64,000 nt of DNA, taken from Streptomyces phaeochromogenes. Lineage in GTDB: Bacteria; Actinomycetota; Actinomycetes; Streptomycetales; Streptomycetaceae. The stretch covers positions 44,811 through 108,810 of the forward strand of contig NZ_LIQZ01000070.1 of the NCBI RefSeq assembly GCF_001418655.1, given 5' to 3'. Positions 10,297 to 19,247 of the stretch are shown here, piece after piece. Position 1 is the stretch's first letter, and the number at the start of each line of letters is the position of its first letter. A model generated the notes under the pieces. That model made no database searches. It saw nothing but the letters and a program-made list of their open reading frames with translations, and was not told the origin of the DNA. A program made the translations under genes and the position numbers.

Positions 10297-11030
10297 TAGG
10301 ACAGCGCTCCGTAGTGGGCACTGCGAGCGGCGCGCACTTCGCCTTCACCGACCGGTGGGGCGGGGTGAGCGCCGTTCCGTACGAGGAGCTCAATCTCGGC
10401 GGTGCGGTCGGCGACGACCCCGATTCCGTACGCGCCAACCGGGAGCTGGCCGCCAAGTCGCTCGGCCTCGACCCGGACCTGGTCGTCTGGATGAACCAGG
10501 TGCACGGGCCCGACGTCGCTGTCGTCGACGAGCCGTGGGGAGATCGTCCGGTGCCGAAGGTGGACGCAGTGGTCACCAGGCGCCGGGGCCTCGCGCTCGC
10601 GGTGCTCACCGCGGACTGCACGCCCGTACTGCTCGCCGACCCCGTCGCCGGTGTCGTGGCCGGTGCCCACGCGGGACGGCCCGGCATGATCGCCGGCGTC
10701 GTGCCCGCCGCGGTCGCGGCCATGGTCGAACTCGGCGCCGAGCCCGCCCGGATCGTCGCCCGCACCGGCCCCGCCGTCTGTGGCCGCTGCTACGAAGTAC
10801 CGGACACGATGCGCGCCGAGGTCGCCGCCGTCGAGCCCGCGGCGTACGCCGAGACGAGTTGGGGCACGCCGGCGGTCGACGTGACCGCGGGGGTGCATGC
10901 GCAACTGGAGCGGCTCGGGGTGCGCGACCGGGAGCAGTCGCCGGTGTGCACGCTGGAGTCCGATGATCACTTCTCGTACCGCCGGGACCGCACCACGGGG
11001 CGGCTCGCGGGCTATGTGTGGCTGGACTGA
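10293..11030 (+). CDS. pgeF: PgeF/YlmD family protein (multicopper polyphenol oxidase-like fold)
   Basis: Member of the YfiH/PgeF (DUF152) family, linked to removal of mis-incorporated residues from peptidoglycan precursors and also reported as purine nucleoside phosphorylase/adenosine deaminase; the role in this organism is unproven. 245 residues. Family signatures present are [20 protein letters not shown] at the N-terminus, [10 protein letters not shown], the Cys/His metal site [19 protein letters not shown], and the late GRCYEVPD segment. The GTG start overlaps the ftsZ stop, so it is co-translated with ftsZ. Six bases separate it from ylmE. Confidence 0.88.
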   Translation: MIGQRSVVGTASGAHFAFTDRWGGVSAVPYEELNLGGAVGDDPDSVRANRELAAKSLGLDPDLVVWMNQVHGPDVAVVDEPWGDRPVPKVDAVVTRRRGLALAVLTADCTPVLLADPVAGVVAGAHAGRPGMIAGVVPAAVAAMVELGAEPARIVARTGPAVCGRCYEVPDTMRAEVAAVEPAAYAETSWGTPAVDVTAGVHAQLERLGVRDREQSPVCTLESDDHFSYRRDRTTGRLAGYVWLD

Positions 11031-11036
11031 TGGGGC

Positions 11037-11756
11037 ATGACGGACCGTAAGGCTCAACTCGCCGGAAACCTGGCGAAAGTGGAAGAGCGCATCGCGGCGG
11101 CGTGTGTGGCCGCCGGGCGCAAGCGCGAAGAAGTGACCCTGATCGTGGTCACCAAGACCTATCCGGCCGACGATGTGCGGATCCTGTCGGAACTCGGTGT
11201 GCGCCACGTCGCCGAGAACCGCGACCAGGACGCGGCACCCAAGGCCGCGGCCTGCGCCGATCTGCTCCTCTCCTGGCACTTCGTCGGTCAGTTGCAGACC
11301 AACAAGGTGCGTTCCGTGGTCGGTTACGCGGATGTCGTGCAGTCCGTGGACCGGGCCCGGCTCGTCACCGCCCTGTCGAAGGAGGCGGTGCGGCGGGAGC
11401 GCGAGCTGGGCTGCCTCATCCAGGTCGCACTCGACGCCGAGGAGACTGGACGGGGGGAGCGTGGTGGTGTAGGGACCGGTGGTATCGAGGAGTTGGCCGG
11501 TCTCGTGGCCGGGGCTCCGGGGCTCAGGCTCGACGGGCTGATGACCGTCGCCCCGCTCACCGGACCGTACGCGGGGCGTGAACTGGCGGCGTTCGAGCGG
11601 CTGATGGATTTGTCGACTGACCTGCGCAGCGCCCATCCGGCTGCGAACATGGTCTCGGCAGGGATGAGTGCGGACCTCGAACAGGCCGTGGCGGCCGGAG
11701 CGACACATGTGCGCGTCGGTACTGCGGTACTCGGAGTCCGCCCCAGGCTCGGGTAA
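11037..11756 (+). CDS. ylmE: YlmE/YggS family PLP-binding protein
   Basis: Member of the PLPBP family (YggS/PROSC), a single-domain TIM-barrel protein that binds pyridoxal phosphate and is implicated in vitamin B6 and amino-acid homeostasis rather than catalysis. 239 residues from the ATG at 11037. The PLP lysine is in [38 protein letters not shown] and the phosphate-binding region [24 protein letters not shown] are typical. The genetic link between ylmE, ftsZ and sepF is conserved across Gram-positive bacteria, although its cell-division role is unclear. Confidence 0.9.
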   Translation: MTDRKAQLAGNLAKVEERIAAACVAAGRKREEVTLIVVTKTYPADDVRILSELGVRHVAENRDQDAAPKAAACADLLLSWHFVGQLQTNKVRSVVGYADVVQSVDRARLVTALSKEAVRRERELGCLIQVALDAEETGRGERGGVGTGGIEELAGLVAGAPGLRLDGLMTVAPLTGPYAGRELAAFERLMDLSTDLRSAHPAANMVSAGMSADLEQAVAAGATHVRVGTAVLGVRPRLG

Positions 11757-11884
11757 CGTCGCCAAGAAGTCGGACCACAGCAGAAAATATGGTCATTACC
11801 ACCATAGGTGGGCATAACGACCTCGTGGATCGCGGGCACTTGGCAATAGTCAGCCGATCCACCACAGAGCGGAGGACTCAGAGC

Positions 11885-12526
11885 ATGGCCGGCGCGATGC
11901 GCAAGATGGCGGTCTACCTCGGCCTCGTGGAGGACGATGGGTACGACGGCAGGGGCTTCGACCCCGACGACGACTTCGAGCCCGAGCTTGACCCGGAGCC
12001 CGAGCGGGACCGTCGACGGCATGAGCCGTCGCATCAATCACACCAGCCGCATCAGTCCCAACGGGACGAATCGGTACGAGTGGTGCAACCACCCGTACAG
12101 CGCGATCCCGTGTCACATTCCGCTTCGCTCACCGCGGAATCAGGGCGTCCGGCGCGTATCGCCCCCGTGGCGTCCATCACACAAGAACGTCAAAGCCTGG
12201 AGAAGAACGCACCGGTGATCATGCCCAAGGTCGTGTCGGAACGAGAGCCGTACAGGATCACCACACTGCACCCCCGGACCTACAACGAGGCCCGTACCAT
12301 CGGGGAACACTTCCGTGAGGGCACCCCGGTGATCATGAATCTGACTGAGATGGATGACACAGACGCGAAGCGACTTGTCGACTTTGCGGCCGGTTTGGTG
12401 TTTGGTCTCCACGGGAGCATCGAGCGGGTGACGCAGAAGGTGTTCCTGTTGTCGCCTGCTAACGTCGATGTCACGGCGGAGGACAAGGCTCGCATCGCAG
12501 AGGGCGGGTTCTTCAACCAGAGCTGA
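11885..12526 (+). CDS. sepF: SepF, Z-ring membrane anchor
   Basis: Cytoplasmic protein that binds the FtsZ C-terminus and tethers or aligns the Z ring at the membrane; in actinobacteria it replaces FtsA. 213 residues from the ATG at 11885, which follows GCGGAGGACTCAGAGC, a strong ribosome binding site. The N-terminal amphipathic segment [17 protein letters not shown] would insert in the membrane. A long acidic, then Gln/His-rich linker ([12 protein letters not shown]) leads to the SepF core: [38 protein letters not shown] and [12 protein letters not shown] 128-base gap upstream (11757-11884), with a short inverted repeat TATGGT/ACCATA at 11788-11806, may hold its own promoter. Confidence 0.94.
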   Translation: MAGAMRKMAVYLGLVEDDGYDGRGFDPDDDFEPELDPEPERDRRRHEPSHQSHQPHQSQRDESVRVVQPPVQRDPVSHSASLTAESGRPARIAPVASITQERQSLEKNAPVIMPKVVSEREPYRITTLHPRTYNEARTIGEHFREGTPVIMNLTEMDDTDAKRLVDFAAGLVFGLHGSIERVTQKVFLLSPANVDVTAEDKARIAEGGFFNQS

Positions 12527-12576
12527 GACGCAGGACCGGACAAGGCACGGAAACAGGGGAGAGGGAAGCACGGATC

Positions 12577-12861
12577 ATGAGCGTGGTTGCGCAGGTTCTG
12601 TACGTCGCGCTGATGTGTTTCCTCATCGTGCTGATCTTCCGGCTGGTCATGGACTACGTCTTCCAGTTCGCCCGCTCATGGCAACCCGGCAAGGCGATGG
12701 TGGTCGTTCTGGAGGCCACCTACACTGTCACTGATCCACCGCTCAAGCTTCTGCGGCGGTTCATCCCGCCGCTGCGTCTCGGGGGCGTGGCGCTCGACCT
12801 GTCCTTCTTCGTACTGATGATCATCGTCTACATCCTGATCTCCGTTGTGAGCCGGCTGTGA
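12577..12861 (+). CDS. ylmG: YggT/YlmG family small membrane protein
   Basis: 94-residue integral membrane protein of the YGGT family (two hydrophobic segments). It begins MSVVAQVLYVALMCFLIVLI, and the second segment is ALDLSFFVLMIIVYILI. Between them is the family-typical VTDPPLKLLRRFIPPLRLGG motif. It always sits between sepF and divIVA in Gram-positive division clusters; the molecular function is not established. The start is 50 bases after sepF, with GGGGAGAGGGAAG upstream as ribosome binding site. Confidence 0.88.
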   Translation: MSVVAQVLYVALMCFLIVLIFRLVMDYVFQFARSWQPGKAMVVVLEATYTVTDPPLKLLRRFIPPLRLGGVALDLSFFVLMIIVYILISVVSRL

Positions 12862-12916
12862 ACGATACGGTCTTGCCGAACGCCGACGATGCCGACGACT
12901 ACGTTGAGGTGAAGAG

Positions 12917-14104
12917 ATGCCGTTGACCCCCGAGGACGTGCGGAACAAGCAGTTCACGACCGTCCGCCTCCGAGAAGGCTATGACGAGGACGAGGTCGAT
13001 GCCTTCCTCGATGAGGTCGAAGCCGAACTGACCCGCCTGCTCCGCGAGAACGAGGACCTGCGCGCCAAGCTGGCCGCCGCCACACGCGCCGCCGCGCAGA
13101 ACCAGCAGCAGGGCATGCGCAAGCCGCCCGAACAGCAGGATCCCCAGCAACAACAGGGTCCGCCGCAGGGCATGCGCGGTCCCGGCGCTCCCGTGCCCGC
13201 CGGCATATCGGGTCCGCCGCAGCAGCAGATGGGCGGCCCCATGGGCGGCCCGCCCCAGCTGCCGAGCGGTGCGCCGCAGCTGCCCGCGGGCCCCAGCGCC
13301 CAGGGTGGCCAGCAGGGTCCCGGCCCGATGGGTCAGGGTCCGATGGGCCAGGGCCCCATGGGTCAGGGTCCCGGTCAGATGCAGCAGCAGATGCAGGGTC
13401 AGATGCAGCAGCAGATGCCCCAGCAGATGGGCGGCCCGATGGGCGGTCCCATGGGTGGCCCGATGGGCGGTCACGGTGGCCCGCAGATGGGTCAGCCCGG
13501 TCAGGGCCCCGGTGGCGACAGCGCCGCCCGTGTCCTCTCGCTGGCGCAGCAGACCGCCGACCAGGCGATCGCCGAGGCCCGTTCCGAGGCCAACAAGATC
13601 GTCGGCGAGGCCCGCAGCCGCGCCGAGGGTCTGGAGCGCGACGCCCGTGCCAAGGCCGACGCTCTCGAGCGGGACGCGCAGGAGAAGCACCGCGTGGCGA
13701 TGGGCTCCCTGGAGTCCGCACGCGCCACGCTGGAGCGCAAGGTCGAGGACCTGCGTGGCTTCGAGCGCGAGTACCGCACGCGTCTGAAGTCCTACCTGGA
13801 GTCGCAGCTGCGTCAGCTGGAGACCCAGGCCGACGACTCGCTGGCTCCGCCGCGTGCTCCGGCCGCCGCGTCGCTTCCGTCGTCGCCGAGTCCGTCCATG
13901 GCTCCGGCCGGGGCGAGCGCGCCGTCCTACGGTGGCCAGCAGATGGGTGGCCCGGCTCCGGCCCCGCCGTCCTACGGTGGTCAGCAGCAGATGTCGCCGG
14001 CCATGACCCAGCCGATGGCGCCGGTCCGGCCGCAGGGCCCCTCGCCCATGCAGCAGGCGCCCTCGCCGATGCGTGGCTTCCTGATCGACGAGGACGACAA
14101 CTGA
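12917..14104 (+). CDS. divIVA: DivIVA, polar growth determinant
   Basis: Coiled-coil cytoskeletal protein that marks hyphal tips and branch sites and directs polar cell-wall growth in Streptomyces. 395 residues from the ATG at 12917 (GTTGAGGTGAAGAG upstream). The membrane-binding N-terminal domain [18 protein letters not shown] is followed by a first coiled coil (to about residue 55), then a long low-complexity region rich in Pro, Gln, Gly and Met (about residues 60-195, with tandem [10 protein letters not shown] and MGGPMGGP repeats). A second coiled coil ([16 protein letters not shown] onward, about 210-310) and a disordered Pro/Gln tail ending DEDDN follow. The DNA for the linker is itself repetitive (13320-13480), a likely length-variation hotspot. 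Confidence 0.95.
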   Translation: MPLTPEDVRNKQFTTVRLREGYDEDEVDAFLDEVEAELTRLLRENEDLRAKLAAATRAAAQNQQQGMRKPPEQQDPQQQQGPPQGMRGPGAPVPAGISGPPQQQMGGPMGGPPQLPSGAPQLPAGPSAQGGQQGPGPMGQGPMGQGPMGQGPGQMQQQMQGQMQQQMPQQMGGPMGGPMGGPMGGHGGPQMGQPGQGPGGDSAARVLSLAQQTADQAIAEARSEANKIVGEARSRAEGLERDARAKADALERDAQEKHRVAMGSLESARATLERKVEDLRGFEREYRTRLKSYLESQLRQLETQADDSLAPPRAPAAASLPSSPSPSMAPAGASAPSYGGQQMGGPAPAPPSYGGQQQMSPAMTQPMAPVRPQGPSPMQQAPSPMRGFLIDEDDN

Positions 14105-14139
14105 CGGCCTCCCGTACGCCTTAGGCGTCGGCAGCGTTC

Positions 14140-14180
14140 AGGGCGGAGCCCCGGATAACCATCCGGGGCTCCGCCCTTTT
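14140..14180 (+). terminator. Strong terminator of the division cluster
   Basis: Perfect 17-bp inverted repeat: AGGGCGGAGCCCCGGAT (14140-14156) and its complement (14161-14177), with a 4-base loop and a run of T. It begins 36 bases after the divIVA stop. It should end transcription of the ftsZ-divIVA segment. Confidence 0.9.
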
Positions 14181-14267
14181 GCGTGGGCGTGTGCGGCCCC
14201 TTCGTCTCCGCGTGTGGCCGTGTGCGCGTTCGGAGGACGCGGGCATCTGTACGCGGGCACGCAACGC

Positions 14268-14312
14268 CGAAGGCCCGGTCCCGCCAAGATCTTTGGCGGG
14301 ACCGGGCCTTCG
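14268..14312 (-). terminator. Terminator downstream of ileS
   Basis: Perfect 20-bp inverted repeat: CGAAGGCCCGGTCCCGCCAA at 14268-14287 and its complement at 14293-14312, loop GATCT. It starts 10 bases beyond the ileS stop on the minus strand. No U-tract follows, as often in Streptomyces. Together with 14140-14180 it insulates the two convergent transcripts. Confidence 0.85.
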
Positions 14313-14321
14313 AGGCTGTCG

Positions 14322-17300
14322 CTACGCCTTGCGGAGGCGGAACGTCAGCGACAGCGACTCGTCCGTGAACGGGGCGCCGTACGTGTCGTCCGTCTCACCC
14401 TGGCCGAAGTCCGTGGCGAGGACCTCGTCGGCGATCAGTGCGGAGTGCTCGGTGAGTGCCGCGATCACCTTCGGGTCCGTGGACGTCCAGCGCAGGGCGA
14501 TCCGGTCGGCCACGTCCAGGCCGCTGTTCTTGCGGGCCTCCTGGATCAGGCGGATCGCGTCACGGGCCAGGCCCGCCTGACGCAGCTCCTCGGTGATCTC
14601 CAGGTCCAGGGCGACCGTCGCGCCGGAGTCCGAGGCGACGGACCAGCCCTCGCGCGGGGTCTCCGTGATGATCACCTCGTCCGGGGCGAGCGTGATGGTC
14701 TCGCCGTCGACCTCCACCGACGCCGTGCCCTCGCGCAGGGCCAGGGACAGCGCAGCCGCGTCGGCCTCGGCGACGGCCTTGGCCACCGCCTGTACGCCCT
14801 TGCCGAACCGCTTGCCCAGCGCGCGGAAGTTGGCCTTGGCGGTCGTGTCGACCAGCGAGCCGCCCACCTCGGAGAGGGAGGCCAGCGCGCTCACGTTCAG
14901 CTCCTCCGTGATCTGCGCGTGCAGCTCACGGTCGAGAGCCGAGAATCCGGTCGCCGCCACCAGCGCGCGGGACAGCGGCTGACGCGTCTTCACGCCCGAC
15001 TCCGCGCGCGTGGCACGGCCCAGCTCCACGAGACGGCGTACGAGCACCATCTGCCTGGACAGCTCCGGGTCGATGACGGACAGGTCCGCCTCCGGCCAGG
15101 ACGTCAGGTGTACGGACTCGGGGGCACCCGGCGTCACGGGCACCACCAGGTCCTGCCAGACCCGCTCGGTGATGAACGGGGTCAGCGGGGCCATCAGGCG
15201 CGTGACCGTCTCGACGACCTCGTGCAGGGTGCGCAGCGCCGCCTTGTCGCCCTGCCAGAAGCGGCGACGCGAGCGGCGTACGTACCAGTTGGACAGGTCG
15301 TCGACGAACGCCGAGAGGAGCTTTCCGGCGCGCTGGGTGTCGTACGCCTCCAGAGCCTGCGTCACCTGGTCGGTGAGCGCGTGGAGTTCGGACAGGAGCC
15401 AGCGGTCGAGGACGGGCCTCTCCGCGGGCGCCGGATCGGCCTCGCTGGGCGCCCAGTTGGACGTGCGGGCGTACAGGGCCTGGAAGGCGACCGTGTTCCA
15501 GTACGTGAGGAGCGTCTTGCGGACGACTTCCTGGATCGTGCCGTGGCCGACGCGGCGGGCCGCCCAGGGGGAGCCGCCGGCCGCCATGAACCAGCGGACC
15601 GCGTCGGCGCCGTGCTGATCCATCAGCGGGATCGGCTGCAGGATGTTGCCCAGGTGCTTGGACATCTTGCGGCCGTCCTCGGCGAGGATGTGGCCCAGGC
15701 ACACCACGTTCTCGTACGACGACTTGTCGAAGACGAGCGTGCCGACCGCCATCAGCGTGTAGAACCAGCCGCGGGTCTGGTCGATGGCCTCCGAGATGAA
15801 CTGCGCCGGGTAGCGGCTCTCGAAGAGTTCCTTGTTCTTGTACGGGTAGCCCCACTGCGCGAACGGCATCGAACCCGAGTCGTACCAGGCGTCGATGACC
15901 TCCGGCACGCGCGTGGCCGTCTTCTCGCACTGGGGGCACGCGAAGGTGACCTCGTCGATGAACGGGCGGTGCGGGTCGAGGTCCGACTGGTCCGTGCCCG
16001 TCAGCTCGGAGAGCTCGGCGCGGGAGCCGACGAGCGTGAGGTGGTCGTCCTCGCAGCGCCAGATCGGCAGCGGGGTGCCCCAGTAGCGGTTGCGGGACAG
16101 GGCCCAGTCGATGTTGTTGTTCAGCCAGTCGCCGTACCGGCCGGTCTTGACCGACTCCGGGTACCAGTTGGTCTTCTCGTTCTCCTGGAGGAGGCGGTCC
16201 TTGATGGCCGTGGTGCGGATGTACCAGGACGGCTGCGCGTAGTAGAGGAGCGCGGTGTGGCAGCGCCAGCAGTGCGGGTAGCTGTGCTCGTACGGGATGT
16301 GCTTGAAGAGCAGGCCGCGCTGCTGGAGGTCCTCGGTGAGCTTCTCGTCGGCCTTCTTGAAGAAGACGCCGCCGACCAGGGGGACGTCCTCCTCGAACGT
16401 GCCGTCCGGGCGGACCGGGTTCACCACGGGCAGGCCGTACTCGCGGCAGACCTTGAGGTCCTCCTCACCGAAGGCGGGGGACTGGTGAACCAGACCCGTG
16501 CCGTCCTCGGTCGTCACGTACTCCGCGTTCACCACGTAGTGGGCGGGCTCGTCCTTCGGGAACTCGACGAGCTCGAACGGACGTTGATACGTCCAGCGCT
16601 CCATCTCGGCGCCGGTGAAGGTCTGGCCGGTGGTCTCCCAGCCCTCGCCGAGTGCCTTCTCGACGAGCGGCTCGGCGACGACGAGCTTCTCGTCACCGGA
16701 CGGGCCCTTCGTCGCGACGACGTAGGTGACCTCGGGGTGGGCGGCGACCGCGGTGTTGGACACCAGGGTCCACGGGGTCGTCGTCCACACCAGGAGCGCG
16801 GCCTCGCCCGCGAGCGGACCGGAGGTGAGCGGGAAACGGACGAACACCGAGGGGTCGACGACCGTCTCGTAGCCCTGCGCCAGCTCGTGGTCGGAGAGGC
16901 CCGTGCCGCAGCGCGGGCACCAGGGGGCGACGCGGTGGTCCTGGACCAGCAGGCCCTTGTTGAAGATCTCCTTGAGCGACCACCACACGGACTCGATGTA
17001 CTCGGGGTCCATCGTGCGGTACGGGTCGTTCAGGTCGGTCCAGTAACCCATGCGGGTCGTGAGCTCTTCGAAGGCGTCGGTGTGGCGGGTCACGGACTCG
17101 CGGCACTTGGCGTTGAACTCGGCGATGCCGTACGCCTCGATGTCCTTCTTGCCGTTGAAGCCGAGCTCCTTCTCGACCGCCAGCTCCACGGGGAGGCCGT
17201 GGCAGTCCCAGCCGGCCTTGCGGGCCACGTGGTAGCCCCGCATGGTGCGGAAGCGCGGGAAGACGTCCTTGAAGACGCGCGCCTCGATGTGGTGGGCACC

Positions 17301-17489
17301 GGGCATGCCGTTGGCCGTGGGCGGGCCCTCGTAGAACACCCACTCCGGGCGGCCCTCGGACTGCTCCAGGGTCTTGGCGAAGATCTTCTGCTCGCGCCAG
17401 AAGTCGAGCACGGCGTGCTCGAGGGCGGACAGGTCGACCTGGGCGGGCACCTGGCGGTACTGCGGCTGTGTACTCGGCTGCGTATTCAA
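14322..17489 (-). CDS. ileS: Isoleucyl-tRNA synthetase (TTG start)
   Basis: Class I aminoacyl-tRNA synthetase charging tRNA-Ile. About 1055 residues, the long eukaryote-like type. The start is a TTG at 17489: it gives LNTQPSTQPQYRQVPAQVDL, and GGAGG (complement of 17497-17501) lies 7 bases before it, while no ATG or GTG fits. The HIGH-type motif is PGAHHIEARV in GPPTANGMPGAHH, the KMSKH motif is DGRKMSKHLGN, and the editing (CP1) domain includes VWTTTPWTLVSN. Zinc-site cysteines are in WCPRCGTG. C-terminal anticodon-binding and tail domains are present. Expression should be controlled by the T-box leader at 17490-17810. It is transcribed away from the neighbouring zinc-finger gene. Confidence 0.96.
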   Translation of the reverse strand: MNTQPSTQPQYRQVPAQVDLSALEHAVLDFWREQKIFAKTLEQSEGRPEWVFYEGPPTANGMPGAHHIEARVFKDVFPRFRTMRGYHVARKAGWDCHGLPVELAVEKELGFNGKKDIEAYGIAEFNAKCRESVTRHTDAFEELTTRMGYWTDLNDPYRTMDPEYIESVWWSLKEIFNKGLLVQDHRVAPWCPRCGTGLSDHELAQGYETVVDPSVFVRFPLTSGPLAGEAALLVWTTTPWTLVSNTAVAAHPEVTYVVATKGPSGDEKLVVAEPLVEKALGEGWETTGQTFTGAEMERWTYQRPFELVEFPKDEPAHYVVNAEYVTTEDGTGLVHQSPAFGEEDLKVCREYGLPVVNPVRPDGTFEEDVPLVGGVFFKKADEKLTEDLQQRGLLFKHIPYEHSYPHCWRCHTALLYYAQPSWYIRTTAIKDRLLQENEKTNWYPESVKTGRYGDWLNNNIDWALSRNRYWGTPLPIWRCEDDHLTLVGSRAELSELTGTDQSDLDPHRPFIDEVTFACPQCEKTATRVPEVIDAWYDSGSMPFAQWGYPYKNKELFESRYPAQFISEAIDQTRGWFYTLMAVGTLVFDKSSYENVVCLGHILAEDGRKMSKHLGNILQPIPLMDQHGADAVRWFMAAGGSPWAARRVGHGTIQEVVRKTLLTYWNTVAFQALYARTSNWAPSEADPAPAERPVLDRWLLSELHALTDQVTQALEAYDTQRAGKLLSAFVDDLSNWYVRRSRRRFWQGDKAALRTLHEVVETVTRLMAPLTPFITERVWQDLVVPVTPGAPESVHLTSWPEADLSVIDPELSRQMVLVRRLVELGRATRAESGVKTRQPLSRALVAATGFSALDRELHAQITEELNVSALASLSEVGGSLVDTTAKANFRALGKRFGKGVQAVAKAVAEADAAALSLALREGTASVEVDGETITLAPDEVIITETPREGWSVASDSGATVALDLEITEELRQAGLARDAIRLIQEARKNSGLDVADRIALRWTSTDPKVIAALTEHSALIADEVLATDFGQGETDDTYGAPFTDESLSLTFRLRKA

Positions 17490-17810
17490 CGAGCTTCCTC
17501 CGGCGGACTTTCTGCCTTCCGTCCGGAGGGACGAGAGCTGTGTTGTCACCTACGCCGTGTGCGGCGCGCTCCCGCGGTACCACCCTCCTTGGCTCTCCGG
17601 CGCTTCCTGCGCGCCGGTGAGCCCCCTCATTGGGGTCGCGATGCCGGGTCTACCGGCCGCTGCCTTTCGTGCCTCTCGGCTGCGGCTTTCTTCCGGCGGC
17701 TCCGGGGTGATCTTCACGTCGCGCCGGCCCCCGGGCTCGCACCGTCCCCGGGTCGCTCCTGGCTGCGTACGCCGCTACTCGTCCCCATCCACGCTTCTCG
17801 CTCCGCCCAG
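17490..17810 (-). promoter_or_regulatory. T-box riboswitch leader of ileS (translational type)
   Basis: Reading the minus strand, AGGGTGGTACCGCGG (complement of 17571-17590) is the T-box core; its UGGU would pair with the ACCA end of uncharged tRNA-Ile. Upstream, an ATC isoleucine codon (complement of 17709-17711), flanked by short GC-rich arms CCGGCG/CGCCGG, is a plausible specifier in a short stem I. Downstream, CCTCCGGAC (complement of 17521-17529) can pair with GTCCGCCGGAGG (complement of 17497-17508), hiding the ileS Shine-Dalgarno GGAGG. This is the arrangement of actinobacterial translation-controlling ileS T-boxes: uncharged tRNA should open the hairpin and allow translation. The 5' limit is approximate. 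Confidence 0.85.
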
Positions 17811-18111
17811 TGTACGGCGCCGGGCGGACAGCGGCCGACCGGTTTTCCCGGGCCGGTGGGCGAGGGGTGGCGGGGTGCCGGGAAGGCGTGCGGACTGACC
17901 CGAATGCCGAGGCGGCCGTGTTCGCATCCTGGGACGGCCGACTCGGCGGATTACCCGGCGGGGAGCTGGGCACAACGCTTGCAGGCTCGCCGCACGGTAC
18001 GGGCGGGGCGGGCGAATCGGGCGGCGTGCCCCGTTGCCGCGGGACTCAAGTCGATTTATCGTCCCAGCACGATTCGCGAGCAAGATCACAATATGTGAAG
18101 GGGCCGCGGCC
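17811..18111. other. Divergent promoter region between ileS leader and zinc-finger gene
   Basis: About 300 bases without a supported gene. It must hold the minus-strand ileS promoter and the plus-strand promoter of the gene at 18112. Near the latter, TCACA (18086-18090) and TGTGA (18094-18098) form a 5-bp inverted repeat with 3-base spacing, directly before the GAAGGGG ribosome binding site. No confident -35/-10 pair was picked. Confidence 0.4.
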
Positions 18112-19137
18112 ATGGTGGCGAAGAAGACCGCCGTACAGCAGTCGGCGTCCGGCAGATCCATGGGGGCGGACCGTTCCGCGAAGGGCGCGGCACAGCACGG
18201 CGAGGCCAAGAAGACGGTCGGCGGCACGAAGGCGGCCGGTAGGAAAACGGCCACCAAGAAAGCTGCCGCCAAGAAGTCGGCCACCACGAAAGTCGCTGTC
18301 AAGGAGTCGGCCACCAAGAAAGTGGCTGCTTCGAAGAGGGCCGGTGCGGGGGCGGCCGATTCGAAGAAGACGGTTGCGGCGGTGGCCTCCACGGAGGGGG
18401 CGGTCGCCGAAACGGCCGCTACGAAGAGGGTCGGTACCAAGAAGGCCTCCACCAAGAAGGCTGCCGCCAAGGCGGCTCCTGCGAAGAAGGCCGCCAGGAA
18501 GAGTGCCGCCGGCAAGGGGGCGGGTGAGGCGGGCGTCTCCGTCGCGGAGCCCCCGCAGAAGGCGGGCAGGAAGGGCACACGTACGGCCAAGAAAGCGGTC
18601 GCTGCAGCGGCCGAGGGTGCGGCGGAGGCCGCCAAGACGACGGGAGCCACGACGGTGGTTGCGAAGAAGACTTCTGGCACGGCCACGGCGGCGAAGAAGA
18701 CCACCGCGGTCCCCAAGGCGCGGCTCGCCGCGGCGGAGCCCGGCGAACTCGCGGTACGCCCCGGTGAGGACCCCTGGACCCCCGAGGAGGTCGCGGAGGC
18801 ACGCACGGGGCTGATGTCGGAGGCCCTGCGGCTGCGTGCCGAGATCACGCACTCCGAGGAGTCCCTGGCGGGCCTGATGCGCGACTCCGGGGACGGTGCG
18901 GGCGACGACCAGGCCGACACCGGCACCAAGAACATCACACGCGAGAGCGAGATGGCGCTCGCGGCCAACGCCAGGGAGATGCTGGAGCAGGACGAGCGCG
19001 CCCTCGAACGCCTGGACGCGGGCACGTACGGGCTCTGCGAGAGCTGTGGCAATCCCATCGGGAAGGCCCGTATGCAGGCCTTCCCGCGCGCCACCCTGTG
19101 CGTCGAGTGCAAGCAGAAGCAGGAGCGCCGTTACTGA
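18112..19137 (+). CDS. DksA/TraR-type C4 zinc-finger protein with histone-H1-like Lys/Ala-rich N-terminus
   Basis: Two-part protein, about 341 residues. Residues 1 to about 210 are low-complexity, dominated by Lys, Ala and Thr with repeated TKKAAAKK-like units, resembling the tails of histone H1 and of actinobacterial HupS-type HU proteins. Such tails bind DNA or RNA non-specifically. The last about 110 residues form a DksA/TraR domain: a helical LMSEALRLRAEITHSEESL segment, then the C4 zinc finger CESCGNPIGKARMQAFPRAT with a second Cys pair in LCVECKQ. DksA-type proteins bind the RNA polymerase secondary channel. The coiled-coil tip is shorter than in E. coli DksA, so the function is uncertain. 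The ATG at 18112 is preceded by GAAGGGG; a GTG at 18115 is also possible. Confidence 0.85.
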   Translation: MVAKKTAVQQSASGRSMGADRSAKGAAQHGEAKKTVGGTKAAGRKTATKKAAAKKSATTKVAVKESATKKVAASKRAGAGAADSKKTVAAVASTEGAVAETAATKRVGTKKASTKKAAAKAAPAKKAARKSAAGKGAGEAGVSVAEPPQKAGRKGTRTAKKAVAAAAEGAAEAAKTTGATTVVAKKTSGTATAAKKTTAVPKARLAAAEPGELAVRPGEDPWTPEEVAEARTGLMSEALRLRAEITHSEESLAGLMRDSGDGAGDDQADTGTKNITRESEMALAANAREMLEQDERALERLDAGTYGLCESCGNPIGKARMQAFPRATLCVECKQKQERRY

Positions 19138-19247
19138 TCGGCCAATGATCCGATACTGATCGGCCCGGTGCGCCTCCTGAGCACATGGGCGCGGTGGGCC
19201 GTGCCGTACTCTCGTCCTCAGTCAGGCACCTAGGTTGAGGGACTCAC

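Noticed and set aside
9672..11765. Long minus-strand frame across ftsZ, pgeF and ylmE
   Set aside because: It covers three well-supported plus-strand genes and has no domain of its own.
14214..18098. An open frame of about 1,290 codons antisense to ileS and running over its leader
   Set aside because: Same codon-shadow effect. It contains no recognisable domain and crosses the T-box leader and terminator.
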